Below are positions 13,262 through 26,387 of a DNA stretch of 64,000 nt, one piece after another. Position numbers and translations under genes: made by a program. The first letter of the stretch is position 1; each line of letters begins with the position of its first letter. Origin of the DNA: Liolophura sinensis (taxonomy: Eukaryota > Mollusca > Polyplacophora > Chitonida > Chitonidae); NCBI RefSeq assembly GCF_032854445.1, contig NW_027018062.1, positions 1 to 64,000 on the forward strand, in the 5' to 3' direction. A model generated the notes under the pieces. It saw only the letters and a program-made list of their open reading frames with translations. It ran no database searches and was not told the DNA's origin.

Positions 13262-15993
13262 CCCTTCGGTAGCCCAGACGACGTCAAATCTTTGGGCCAA
13301 GCCCATTTAACTCACCCAGCAAATGTCTTACTTCTAAGTCGAAGACAAACTCAATGTCTTTATCTACATGTAGAAAAACCACACCATTTGTATATAAAAA
13401 AACACAAGGTACTTGATACAGTCTGCTGTAAAAAGTACAATTGAACACTGACCCACATCAATAAGGTGCCAAAAGATGCGCAATTGAGCCAGGCATCTCC
13501 AGCTGTTGAAAAATTGCAAATTTCCTTGGTTTCCATGGAGTAAGAGCCGTTGCTGGGCACGTGATCTTGACATCAATGATTATTCAATTGTGGCTACAGC
13601 CAAAAGTGTTGGTCGGAGAGCAACGCGGTTTGCACCATTCGATTTCTCGTCAAAAAATACGTCGGATTAGCCTCTTACCAGCAGCATTGGAACAGTTTTT
13701 CCACTTTTGGATTTTTGCCTGGTCTTTTTGCGAATTGAAATCGGATACATTTACTATGTACCATCGCGACTGGTCATTACTATATTCAACTTTTCATTAT
13801 AAGTTATGTGCCGTTCGGTAGCCCAGATGACGTCAAATCTTTGGGCCAAGCCCATTTAACTCACTCCGCAAATGTCTTACTTCTAAGTCGAAGACAAACT
13901 CAATGTCTTTATCTACATATAGAAAAACCACACCATTTGTATATAAAAAAACACAAGGTACTTGATACAGTGCGCTGTAAAAAGTACAATTAAACACTGA
14001 CCCACATCAATAAGGTGACAAAAGATGCGCAATTGGGCCAGGCATCTCCAGCTGTTGAAAAATTGCAAATTTCCTTGGTTTCCATGGAGTAAGAGCCGTT
14101 GCTGGGCACGTGATCTTGACATCAATGATTATTCAATTGTGGCTACAGCCAAAAGTATTGGTCGGAGAGCAACGCGGTTTGCACCATTCGATTTCTCGTC
14201 ACAAATTACGTCGGATTAGTCTCTTACGAGCAGCATTGGAACAGTTTTTCCACTTTTGGATTTTTGCCTGGTCTTTTTGCGAATTGAAATCGGCTACATT
14301 TACTATGTACCATCGTAAATGGTTATTACTATATTCAACTTTTCATTATAAGTTATGTGCCCTTCGGTAGCCCAGACGACGTCAAATCTTTGGGCCAAGC
14401 CCATTTAACTCACCCAGCAAATGTCTTACTTCTAAGTCGAAGACAAACTCAATGTCTTTATCTACACACCATTTGTATATAAAAAAACACAAGGTACTTG
14501 ACACAGTCCGCTGTAAAAAGTACAATTGAACACTAACCCACATTAATAAGGTACCAAAAGATGCGCAATTGGGCCAGGCATCTCCAGGTGTTGAAAAATT
14601 GCAAATTTTCTTCGTTTCCATTAAGTAAGAGCCGTTGCTGGGCACGTGATCTTGACATCAATGATTATTCATTTGTGGCTACAGCCAAAAGTATTGGTCG
14701 GAGAGCAACGCGGTTTGCACCATTCGATTTCTCGTCAGAAAATACGTCGGATTAGCCTCTTACCAGCAGCATTGGAACAGTTTTTCCACTTTTGGATTTT
14801 TGCCTGGTCTTTTTGTGAATTGAAATCGGCTACATTTACTATGTACCATCGTAAATCGTTATTACTATATTCAACTTTTCATTATAAGTTATGTGCCCTT
14901 CGGTAGCCCAGACGACGTCAAATCTTTGGGCCAAGCCCATTTAACTCACCCAGCAAATGTCTTACTTCTAAGTCGAAGACAAACTCAATGTCTTTATCTG
15001 CATGTAGAAAAACCACACCATTTGTATATAAAAAAACACAAGTTACTTGATACAGTCTGCTGTAAAAAGTACAATTGAACACTGACCCACATCAATAAGG
15101 TGCCAAAAGATGCGCAATTGGGCCAGACATCTCCAGCTGTTGAAAAATTGCAAAGTTCTATGGTTTCCATGGAGTAAGAGCCGTTGCTGGGCACGTGATC
15201 TTGACATCAATGATTATTCATTTGTGGCTACAGCCAAAAGTATTGGCCGGAGAGCAACGCGGTTTGCACCATTCGATTTCTCGTCAGAAAATACGTCGGA
15301 TTAGCCTCTTACCAGCAGCATTGGAACAGTTTTTCCACTTTTGGATTTTTGCCTGGTCTTTTTGCGAATTGAAATCGGCTACATTTACTATGTACCATCG
15401 CGACTGGTCATTACTATATTCAACTTTTCATTATAAGTTATGTGCCCTTCGGTAGCCCAGACGACGTCAAATCTTTGGGCCAAGCCCATTTAACTCACCC
15501 AGCAAATGTCTTACTTCTAAGTCGAAGACAAACTCAATGTCTTTATCTACATGTAGAAAAACCACACCATTTGTATATAAAAAAACACAAGTTACTTGAT
15601 ACAGTCTGCTGTAAAAAGTACAATTGAACACTGACCCACATCAATAATGTGCCAAAAGATGCGCAATTGGGCCAGGCATCTCCAGCTGTTAAAAAATTGC
15701 AAAGTTCTATGGTTTCCATGGTGTAAGATCCGTTGCTGGGCCCGTGATCTTGACATCAATGATTATTCACTTGTGGCTACAGCCAAAAGTATTGGTCAGA
15801 GAGCAACGCGGTTTGCACCATTCGATTTCTCGTCACAAAATACGTCGGATTAGTCTCTTACGAGCAGCATTGGAACAGTTTTTCCACTTTTGGATTTTGG
15901 CCTGGTCTTTTTGCGAATTGAAATCGGCTACATTTACTATGTACCATCGCGACTGGTCATTACTATATTCAACTTTTCATTATAAGTTATGTG
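13262..15993. repeat. Five-monomer tandem duplication, copy B (2,732 bp)
   Basis: This is the second copy, ending near 15,990, where the next block switches to CTCAGTCAGCAAATG. It shares GTAAGATCC and GGGCCCGTGATC (12994-13018 and 15726-15750) with copy A. Those two changes are absent from the matching unit of block copy 2 (21190-21214), so the duplication happened after the larger block was duplicated or after those mutations arose. Confidence 0.85.
14110..14645 (+). repeat. 536-bp deletion monomer
   Basis: The junction is at about 14,465. This is the copy of 11378 made by the five-monomer duplication. Confidence 0.95.
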
Positions 15994-17390
15994 CCCTTCG
16001 GTAGCCCAGACGACGTCAAATCTTTGGGCCAAGCCCATTTAACTCAGTCAGCAAATGTCTTACTTCTAAGTCGAAGACAAACTCAATGTCTTTATCTACA
16101 TGTAGAAAAACCACACCATTTGTATATAAAAAAACACAAGGTACTTGACACAGTCCGCTGTAAAAAGTACAATTGAACACTGACCCACATCAATAAGGTG
16201 CCAAAAGATGCGCAATTGGGCCAGGCATCTTCAGCTGTTAAAAAATTGCAAAGTTCTATGGTTTCCATGGAGTAAGAGCCGTTGCTGGGCACGTGATCTT
16301 GACATCAATGTCTATTCAATTGTGGGTACAGCCAAAAGTATTGGTCGGAGAGCAACGCGGTTTGCACCATTCGATTTCTCGTCAAAAAATACGTCGGATT
16401 AGCCTCTTACCAGCAGCATTGGAACAGTTTTTCCACTTTTGGATTTTTGCCTGGTCTTTTTGCGAATTGAAATCGGCTACATTTACTATGTACCATCGCG
16501 ACTGGTCATTACTATATTCAACTTTTCATTATAAGTTATGTGCCCTTCGGTAGCCCAGATGACGTCAAATCTTTGGGCCAAGCCCATTTAACTCACCCCG
16601 CAAATGTCTTACTTCTAAGTCCAAGACAAACTCAATGTCTTTATCTACATGTAGAAAAACCACACCATTTGTATATAAAAAAACACAAGGTACTTGATAC
16701 AGTCCGCTGTAAAAAGTACAATTAAACACTGACCCACATCAATCAGGTGACAAAAGATGCGCAATTGGGCCAGGCATCTCCAGCTGTTGAAAAATTGCAA
16801 ATTTCCTTGGTTTCCATGGAGTAAGAGCCGTTGCTGGGCACGTGATCTTGACATCAATGATTTTTCAATTGTGGCTACAGCCAAAAGTATTGGTCGGAGA
16901 GCAACGCGGTTTGCACCATTCGATTTCTCGTCACAAATTACGTCGGATTAGTCTCTTACGAGCAGCATTGGAACAGTTTTTCCACTTTTGGATTTTTGCC
17001 TGGTCTTTTTGCGAATTAAAATCGGCTACATTTACTATGTACCATCGTAAATGGTTATTACTATATTCAACTTTTCATTATAAGTTATGTGCCCTTCGGT
17101 AGCCCAGACGACGTCAAATCTTTGGGCCAAGCCCATTTAACTCACCCAGCAAATGTCTTACTTCTAAGTCGAAGACAATCTCAATGTCTTTATCTACATG
17201 TAGAAAAACCACACCATTTGTATATAAAAAAACAAAAGGTACTTGACACAGTCCGCTGTAAAAAGTACAATTGAACACTGACCCACATCAATAAGGTGCC
17301 AAAAGATGCGCAATTGGGCCAGGCATCTTCAGCTGTTGAAAAATTGCAAATTTCCTTGGTTTCCATGGAGTAAGAGCCGTTGCTGGGCAC

Positions 17391-17926
17391 GTGATCTTGA
17401 CATCATTGATTATTCAATTGTGGCTAGAGCCAAAAGTATTGGTCGGAGAGCAACGCGGTTTGCACCATTCGATTTCTCGTCAAAAAATACGTCGGATTAG
17501 CCTCTTACCAGCAGCATTGGAACAGTTTTTTCACTTTTGGATTTTTGCCTGGTCTTTTTGCGAATTGAAATCGGCTACATTTACTATGTACCATCGCGAC
17601 TGGTCATTACTATATTCAACTTTTCATTATAAGTTATGTGCCCTTCGGTAGCCCAGACGACGTCAAATCTTTGGGCCAAGCCCATTTAACTCACCCAGCA
17701 AATGTCTTACTTCTAAGTCGAAGACAAACTCAATGTCTTTATCTACACACCATTTGTATATAAAAAAACACAAGGTACTTGACACAGTCCGCTGTAAAAA
17801 GTACAATTGAACACTAACCCACATCAATAAGGTACCAAAAGATGCGCAATTGGGCCAGGCATCTCCAGGTGTTGAAAAATTGCAAATTTTCTTCGTTTCC
17901 ATTAAGTAAGAGCCGTTGCTGGGCAC
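17391..17926 (+). repeat. 536-bp deletion monomer
   Basis: The junction is at about 17,746. It is the counterpart of 9195 at offset 8,196 bp and has the GGCTAGAGCC variant near its start, as in 9195 and 22308. Confidence 0.95.
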
Positions 17927-19573
17927 GTGATCTTGACATCAATGATTATTCATTTGTGGCTACAGCCAAAAGTATTGGTCGGAGAGCAACGCGGTTTGCA
18001 CCATTCGATTTCTCGTCCAAAAATACGTCGGATTAGCCTCTTACCAGCAGCATTGGAACAGTTTTTCCACTTTTGGATTTTTGCCTGGTCTTTTTGTGAA
18101 TTGAAATCGGCTACATTTACTATGTACCATCGTAAATCGTTATTACTATATTCAACTTTTCATTATAAGTTATGTGCCCTTCGGTAGCCCAGACGACGTC
18201 AAATCTTTGGGCCAAGCCCATTTAACTCACCCAACAAATGTCTTACTTCTAAGTCGAAGACAAACTCAATGTCTTTATCTGCATGTAGAAAAACCACACC
18301 ATTTGTATATAAAAAAACACAAGTTACTTGATACAGTCTGCTGTAAAAAGTACAATTGAACACTGACCCACATCAATAAGGTGCCAAAAGATGCGCAATT
18401 GGGCCAGACATCTCCAGCTGTTGAAAAATTGCAAAGTTCTATGGTTTCCATGGAGTAAGAGCCGTTGCTGGGCACGTGATCTTGACATCAATGATTATTC
18501 ATTTGTGGCTACAGCCAAAAATATTGGCCGGAGAGCAACGCGGTTTGCACCATTCGATTTCTCGTGAGAAAATACGTCGGATTAGCCTCTTACCAGCAGC
18601 ATTGGAACAGTTTTTCCACTTTTGGATTTTTGCCTGGTCTTTTTGTGAATTGAAATCGGCTACATTTACTATGTACCATCGCGACTGGTCATTACTATAT
18701 TCAACTTTTCATTATAAGTTATGTGCCCTTCGGTAGCCCAGACGACGTCAAATCTTTGGGCCAAGCCCATTTAACTCACCCAGCAAATGTCTTACTTCTA
18801 AGTCGAAGACAAACTCAATGTCTTTATCTACATGTAGAAAAACCACACCATTTGTATATAAAAAAACACAAGGTACTTGATACAGTCTGCTGTAAAAAGT
18901 ACAATTGAACACTGACCCACATCAATAAGGTGCCAAAAGATGCGCAATTGAGCCAGGCATCTCCAGCTGTTGAAAAATTGCAAATTTCCTTGGTTTCCAT
19001 GGAGTAAGAGCCGTTGCTGGGCACGTGATCTTGACATCAATGATTATTCAATTGTGGCTACAGCCAAAAGTGTTGGTCGGAGAGCAACGCGGTTTGCACC
19101 ATTCGATTTCTCGTCAAAAAATACGTCGGATTAGCCTCTTACCAGCAGCATTGGAACAGTTTTTCCACTTTTGGATTTTTGCCTGGTCTTTTTGCGAATT
19201 GAAATCGGATACATTTACTATGTACCATCGCGACTGGTCATTACTATATTCAACTTTTCATTATAAGTTATGTGCCGTTCGGTAGCCCAGATGACGTCAA
19301 ATCTTTGGGCCAAGCCCATTTAACTCACTCCGCAAATGTCTTACTTCTAAGTCGAAGACAAACTCAATGTCTTTATCTACATATAGAAAAACCACACCAT
19401 TTGTATATAAAAAAACACAAGGTACTTGATACAGTGCGCTGTAAAAAGTACAATTAAACACTGACCCACATCAATAAGGTGCCAAAAGATGCGCAATTGG
19501 GCCAGGCATCTCCAGCTGTTGAAAAATTGCAAATTTCCTTGGTTTCCATGGAGTAAGAGCCGTTGCTGGGCAC

Positions 19574-20109
19574 GTGATCTTGACATCAATGATTATTCAA
19601 TTGTGGCTACAGCCAAAAGTATTGGTCGGAGAGCAACGCGGTTTGCACCACTCGATTTCTCGTCACAAATTACGTCGGATTAGTCTCTTACCAGCAGCAT
19701 TGGAACAGTTTTTCCACTTTTGGATTTTTGCCTGGTCTTTTTGCGAATTGAAATCGGCTACATTTACTATGTACCATCGTAAATGGTTATTACTATATTC
19801 AACTTTTCATTATAAGTTATGTGCCCTTCGGTAGCCCAGACGACGTCAAATCTTTGGGCCAAGCCCATTTAACTCACCCAGCAAATGTCTTACTTCTAAG
19901 TCGAAGACAAACTCAATGTCTTTATCTACACACCATTTGTATATAAAAAAACACAAGGTACTTGACACAGTCCGCTGTAAAAAGTACAATTGAACACTAA
20001 CCCACATTAATAAGGTACCAAAAGATGCGCAATTGGGCCAGGCATCTCCAGGTGTTGAAAAATTGCAAATTTTCTTCGTTTCCATTAAGTAAGAGCCGTT
20101 GCTGGGCAC
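19574..20109 (+). repeat. 536-bp deletion monomer
   Basis: The junction is at about 19,929. It is the counterpart of 11378 at offset 8,196 bp, with CTTACCAGCAGC where 11378 has CTTACGAGCAGC. Confidence 0.95.
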
Positions 20110-21499
20110 GTGATCTTGACATCAATGATTATTCATTTGTGGCTACAGCCAAAAGTATTGGTCGGAGAGCAACGCGGTTTGCACCATTCGATTTCTCGTC
20201 AGAAAATACGTCGGATTAGTCTCTTACCAGCAGCATTGGAACAGTTTTTCCACTTTTGGATTTTTGCCTGGTCTTTTTGTGAATTGAAATCGGCTACATT
20301 TACTATGTACCATCGTAAATCGTTATTACTATATTCAACTTTTCATTATAAGTTATGTGCCCTTCGGTAGCCCAGACGACGTCAAATCTTTGGGCCAAGC
20401 CCATTTAACTCACCCAGCAAATGTCTTACTTCTAAGTCGAAGACAAACTCAATGTCTTTATCTGCATGTAGAAAAACCACACCATTTGTATATAAAAAAA
20501 CACAAGTTACTTGATACAGTCTGCTGTTAAAAAGTACAATTGAACACTGACCCACATCAATAAGGTGCCAAAAGATGCGCAATTGGGCCAGACATCTCCA
20601 GCTGTTGAAAAATTGCAAAGTTCTATGGTTTCCATGGAGTAAGAGCCGTTGCTGGGCACGTGATCTTGACATCAATGATTATTCATTTGTGGCTAGAGCC
20701 AAAAGTATTGGCCGGAGAGCAACGCGGTTTGCACCATTCGATTTCTCGTCAGAAAATACGTCGGATTAGCCTCTTACCAGCAGCATTGGAACAGTTTTTC
20801 CACTTTTGGATTTTTGCCTGGTCTTTTTGCGAATTGAAATCGGCTACATTTACTATGTACCATCGCGACTGGTCATTACTATATTCAACTTTTCATTATA
20901 AGTTATGTGCCCTTCGGTAGCCCAGACGACGTCAAATCTTTGGGCCAAGCCCATTTAACTCACCCAGCAAATGTCTTACTTCTAAGTCGAAGACAAACTC
21001 AATGTCTTTATCTACATGTAGAAAAACCACACCATTTGTATATAAAAAAACACAAGTTACTTGATACAGTCTGCTGTAAAAAGTACAATTGAACACTGAC
21101 CCACATCAATAATGTGCCAAAAGATGCGCAATTGGGCCAGGCATCTCCAGCTGTTAAAAAATTGCAAAAGTTCTATGGTTTCCATGGTGTAAGAGCCGTT
21201 GCTGGGCACGTGATCTTGACATCAATGATTATTCACTTGTGGCTACAGCCAAAAGTATTGGTCAGAGAGCAACGCGGTTTGCACCATTCGATTTCTCGTC
21301 ACAAAATACGTCGGATTAGTCTCTTACGAGCAGCATTGGAACAGTTTTTCCACTTTTGGATTTTGGCCTGGTCTTTTTGCGAATTGAAATCGGCTACATT
21401 TACTATGTACCATCGCGACTGGTCATTACTATATTCAACTTTTCATTATAAGTTATGTGCCCTTCGGTAGCCCAGACGACGTCAAATCTTTGGGCCAAG

Positions 21500-23800
21500 C
21501 CCATTTAACTCAGTCAGCAAATGTCTTACTTCTAAGTCGAAGACAAACTCAATGTCTTTATCTACATGTAGAAAAACCACACCATTTGTATATAAAAAAA
21601 CACAAGGTACTTGATACAGTCTGCTGTAAAAAGTACAATTGAACACTGACCCACATCAATAAGGTGCCAAAAGATGCGCAATTGAGCCAGGCATCTCCAG
21701 CTGTTGAAAAATTGCAAATTTCCTTGGTTTCCATGGAGTAAGAGCCGTTGCTGGGCACGTGATCTTGACATCAATGTCTATTCAATTGTGGGTACAGCCA
21801 AAAGTATTGGTCGGAGAGCAACGCGGTTTGCACCATTCGATTTCTCGTCAAAAAATACGTCGGATTAGCCTCTTACCAGCAGCATTGGAACAGTTTTTCC
21901 ACTTTTGGATTTTTGCCTGGTCTTTTTGCGAATTGAAATCGGCTACATTTACTATGTACCATCGCGACTGGTCATTACTATATTCAACTTTTCATTATAA
22001 GTTATGTGCCCTTCGGTAGCCCAGATGACGTCAAATCTTTGGGCCAAGCCCATTTAACTCACCCCGCAAATGTCTTACTCCTAAGTCGAAGACAAACTCA
22101 ATGTCTTTATCTACATGTAGAAAAACCACACCATTTGTATATAAAAAAACACAAGGTACTTGACACAGTCCGCTGTAAAAAGTACAATTGAACACTGACC
22201 CACATCAATAAGGTGCCAAAAGATGCGCAATTGGGCCAGGCATCTTCAGCTGTTGAAAAATTGCAAATTTCCTTGGTTTCCATGGAGTAAGAGCCGTTGC
22301 TGGGCACGTGATCTTGACATCAATGATTATTCAATTGTGGCTAGAGCCAAAAGTATTGGTCGGAGAGCAACGCGGTTTGCACCATTCGATTTCTCGTCAA
22401 AAAATACGTCGGATTAGCCTCTTACCAGCAGCATTGGAACAGTTTTTTCACTTTTGGATTTTTGCCTGGTCTTTTTGCGAATTGAAATCGGCTACATTTA
22501 CTATGTACCATCGCGACTGGTCATTACTATATTCAACTTTTCATTATAAGTTATGTGCCCTTCGGTAGCCCAGACGACGTCAAATCTTTGGGCCAAGCCC
22601 ATTTAACTCACCCAGCAAATGTCTTACTTCTAAGTCGAAGACAAACTCAATGTCTTTATCTACACACCATTTGTATATAAAAAAACACAAGGTACTTGAC
22701 ACAGTCCGCTGTAAAAAGTACAATTGAACACTAACCCACATCAATAAGGTACCAAAAGATGCGCAATTGGGCCAGGCATCTCCAGGTGTTGAAAAATTGC
22801 AAATTTTCTTCGTTTCCATTAAGTAAGAGCCGTTGCTGGGCACGTGATCTTGACATCAATGATTATTCATTTGTGGCTACAGCCAAAAGTATTGGTCGGA
22901 GAGCAACGCGGTTTGCACCATTCGATTTCTCGTCAGAAAATACGTCGGATTAGCCTCTTACCAGCAGCATTGGAACAGTTTTTCCACTTTTGGATTTTTG
23001 CCTGGTCTTTTTGTGAATTGAAATCGGCTACATTTACTATGTACCATCGCGACTGGTCATTACTATATTCAACTTTTCATTATAAGTTATGTGCCCTTCG
23101 GTAGCCCAGACGACGTCAAATCTTTGGGCCAAGCCCATTTAACTCACCCAGCAAATGTCTTACTTCTAAGTCGAAGACAAACTCAATGTCTTTATCTACA
23201 TGTAGAAAAACCACACCATTTGTATATAAAAAAAACACAAGTTACTTGATACAGTCTGCTGTAAAAAGTACAATTGAACACTGACCCACATCAATAAGGT
23301 GCCAAAAGATGCGCAATTGGGCCAGACATCTCCAGCTGTTGAAAAATTGCAAAGTTCTATGGTTTCCATGGAGTAAGAGCCGTTGCTGGGCACGTGATCT
23401 TGACATCAATGATTATTCATTTGTGGCTACAGCCAAAAGTATTGGCCGGAGAGCAACGCGGTTTGCACCATTCGATTTCTCGTCAAAAAATACGTCGGAT
23501 TAGCCTCTTACCAGCAGCATTGGAACAGTTTTTCCACTTTTGGATTTTTGCCTGGTCTTTTTGCGAATTGAAATCGGCTACATTTACTATGTACCATCGC
23601 GACTGGTCATTACTATATTCAACTTTTCATTATAAGTTATGTGCCCTTCGGTAGCCCAGACGACGTCAAATCTTTGGGCCAAGCCCATTTAACTCACCCA
23701 GCAAATGTCTTACTTCTAAGTCGAAGACAAACTCAATGTCTTTATCTACATGTAGAAAAACCACACCATTTGTATATAAAAAAACACAAGTTACTTGATA
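21500..23800. repeat. Higher-order repeat copy 3 (contracted, chimeric)
   Basis: The unit at 21759 matches 16293 (offset 5,466), but the next one, 22308, matches 17391 (offset 4,917), so one monomer corresponding to 16842 is missing. The unit at 22844 begins like 17927, including TTTTTGTGAATTG, but then has CATCGCGACTGG instead of CATCGTAAATCG. That is a junction between about 23,012 and 23,048. It looks like a partial third copy altered by unequal exchange or conversion. Confidence 0.75.
22308..22843 (+). repeat. 536-bp deletion monomer
   Basis: The junction is at about 22,663. It matches 17391 (offset 4,917), but the unit following it is chimeric. Confidence 0.95.
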
Positions 23801-24740
23801 CAGTCTGCTGTAAAAAGTACAATTGAACACTGACCCACATCAATAAGGTGCCAAAAGATGCGCAATTGGGCCAGGCATCTCCAGCTGTTGAAAAATTGCA
23901 AATTTCCTTGGTTTCCATGGAGTAAGAGCCGTTGCTGGGCACGTGATCTTGACATCAATGATTATTCAATTGTGGCTACAGCCAAAAGTATTGGTCGGAG
24001 AGCAACGCGGTTTGCACCATTCGATTTCTCGTCAAAAAATACGTCGGATTAGCCTCTTACCAGCAGCATTGGAACAGTTTTTCCACTTTTGGATTTTTGC
24101 CTGGTCTTTATGCGAATTGAAATCGGCTACATTTACTATGTACCTTCGCGACTGGTCATTACTATATTCAACTTTTCATTATAAGTTATGTGCCCTTCGG
24201 TAGCCCAGACGACGTCAAATCTTTGGGCCAAGCCCATTTAACTCACCCAGCAAATGTCTTACTTCTAAGTCCAAGACAAACTCAATGTCTTCATCTACAT
24301 GTAGAAAAATCACACCATTTGTATATAAAAAAACACAAGGTACTTGACACAGTCCGCTGTAAAAAGTACAATTGAACACTGACCCACATCAATAAGGTGC
24401 CAAAAGATGCGCAATTGGGCCAGGCATCTTCAGCTGTTAAAAAATTGCAAATTTCCTTAGTTTCCATGGAGTAAGAGCCGTTGCTGGGCACGTGATCTTG
24501 ACATCATTGATTATTCATTTGTGGCTACAGCCAAAAATATTGGTCGGAGAGCAACGCGGTTTGCACCATTCGATTTCTCGTCAGAAAATACGTCGGATTA
24601 GCCTCTTACCAGCAGCATTGGAACAGTTTTTCCACTTTTGGATTTTTGCCTGGTGTTTTTGTGAATTGAAATCGGCTACATTTACTATGTACCTTCGCGA
24701 CTGGTCAGTACTATGTTCAACTTTTCATCATAAGTTATGT
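23800..24740. repeat. Trimer-offset duplication, copy A (offset 1,647 bp)
   Basis: This shares several otherwise rare variants with 25.45-26.39 kb: GGTCTTTATGCG, ACTATGTACCTTCGCG, AAGTCCAAGACAAAC with CTTCATCTACATG, AAAAATCACACC, TTTCCTTAGTTTCC, AAAAATATTGGTC, GGTGTTTTTGTG and GTCAGTACTATGTTC, all at a constant 1,647 bp until a 1-bp loss near 26,277. Confidence 0.85.
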
Positions 24741-25446
24741 GCCCTTCGGTAGCCCAGACGACGTCAAATCTTTGGGCCAAGCCCATTTAACTCACCCAGC
24801 AAATGTCTTACTTCTAAGTCGAAGACAAACTCAATGTCTTTATCTACATGTAGAAAAACCACACCATTTGTATCTAAAAAAACACAAGGTACTTGACACA
24901 GTCCGCTGTAAAAAGTACAATTGAACACTGACCCACATCAATAAGGTGCCAAAAGATGCGCAATTGAGCCAGGCATCTCCAGCTGTTGAAAAATTGCAAA
25001 TTTCCTTGGTTTCCATGGAGTAAGAGCCGTTGCTGGGCACGTGATCTTGACATCAATGATTATTTATTTGTGGCTACAGCCAAAAGTATTGGTCGGAGAG
25101 CAACGCGGTTTGCACCATTCGATTTCTCGTCACAAAATACCTCGGATTAGCCTCTTACCAGCAGCATTGGAACAGTTTTTCTACTTTTGGATTTTTACCT
25201 GGTCTTTTTGCGAATTGAAATCGGCTACATTTACTATGTACCATCGCGACTGGTCATTACTATATTCAACTTTTCATTATAAGTTATGTGCCCTTCGGTA
25301 GCCCAGACGACGTCAAATCTTTGGGCCAAGCCCATTTAACTCACCCAGCAAATGTCTTACTTCTAAGTCGAAGACAAACTCAATGTCTTTATCTACATGT
25401 AGAAAAACCACACCATTTGTATATAAAAAAACACAAGGTACTTGAT

Positions 25447-26387
25447 ACAGTCTGCTGTAAAAAGTACAATTGAACACTGACCCACATCAATAAGGTGCCA
25501 AAAGATGCGCAATTGGGCCAGGCATCTCCAGCTGTTGAAAAATTGCAAATTTCCTTGGTTTCCATGGAGTAAGAGCCGTTGCTGGGCACGTAACCTTGAC
25601 ATCAATGATTATTCAATTGTGGCTACAGCCAAAAGTATTGGTCGGAGAGCAACGCGGTTTGCACCATTCGATTTCTCGTCAAAAAATACGTCGGATTAGC
25701 CTCTTACCAGCAGCATTGGAACAGTTTTTCCACTTTTGGATTTTTGCCTGGTCTTTATGCGAATTGAAATCGGCTACATTTACTATGTACCTTCGCGACT
25801 GGTCATTACTATATTCAACTTTTCATTATAAGTTATGTGCCCTTCGGTAGCCCAGACGACGTCAAATCTTTGGGCCAAGCCCATTTAACTCACCCAGCAA
25901 ATGTCTTACTTCTAAGTCCAAGACAAACTCAATGTCTTCATCTACATGTAGAAAAATCACACCATTTGTATATAAAAAAACACAAGGTACTTGACACAGT
26001 CCGCTGTAAAAAGTACAATTGAACACTGACCCACATCAATAAGGTGCCAAAAGATGCGCAATTGGGCCAGGCATCTTCAGCTGTTAAAAAATTGCAAATT
26101 TCCTTAGTTTCCATGGAGTAAGAGCCGTTGCTGGGCACGTGATCTTGACATCATTGATTATTCATTTGTGGCTACAGCCAAAAATATTGGTCGGAGAGCA
26201 ACGCGGTTTGCACCATTCGATTTCTCGTCAGAAAATACGTCGGATTAGCCTCTTACCAGCAGCATTGGAACAGTTTTCCACTTTTGGATTTTTGCTTGGT
26301 GTTTTTGTGAATTGAAATCGGCTACATTTACTATGTACCTTCGCGACTGGTCAGTACTATGTTCAACTTTTCATTATAAGTTATGTG
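25447..26387. repeat. Trimer-offset duplication, copy B
   Basis: This is the counterpart of 23.8-24.74 kb. It differs by CACGTAACC in place of CACGTGATC (25587), a 1-bp loss in AGTTTTCCAC (26271-26280) and GCTTGGTG versus GCCTGGTG. Confidence 0.85.

Larger units (their letters stand above)
7860..16054. repeat. Higher-order repeat copy 1 (enlarged, about 8.2 kb, 15 monomers)
   Basis: From about 7,860 this block matches 16,055 onward at a constant offset of 8,196 bp. Examples are the pair TCAATGTCTATTC with TTGTGGGTACAGCC (8112 and 16308), the GACAATCTCAATG allele (8980 and 17176) and CACCCAACAAATG (10032 and 18228). Offset matching continues to about 13,300. The piece 13.26-15.99 kb has no counterpart in copy 2 because it is the second half of an internal 5-monomer duplication. 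8,196 equals 12 x 549 + 3 x 536. Confidence 0.85.
16055..21500. repeat. Higher-order repeat copy 2 (basic form, about 5.46 kb, 10 monomers)
   Basis: This matches 7.86-13.3 kb at offset 8,196 bp, growing to 8,197 after an extra A near 20528 and 8,198 after another near 21168. I saw only scattered differences, for instance GGTCGGAGAG here against GGTCGAAGAG in copy 1 (9247), GGTGCC against GGTGAC (11283), and GGCTAGAGCC (20692) against GGCTACAGCC. The basic block is 5,464 bp (8 x 549 + 2 x 536). Confidence 0.85.
7860..23800. repeat. Domain 2: higher-order repeat region
   Basis: Anchors: 8097, 8646, 9195, 9731, 10280, 10829, 11378, 11914, 12463, 13012, 13561, 14110, 14646, 15195, 15744, 16293, 16842, 17391, 17927, 18476, 19025, 19574, 20110, 20660, 21210, 21759, 22308, 22844, 23394. 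Adjacent monomers differ from one another, but monomers several units apart share the same private variants in the same order. This defines blocks of about 10 monomers, with a nested 5-monomer duplication. Six of the ten 536-bp units fall here, and their spacing (2,183, 2,732, 3,281, 2,183 and 2,734 bp) mirrors the block structure. Confidence 0.9.
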
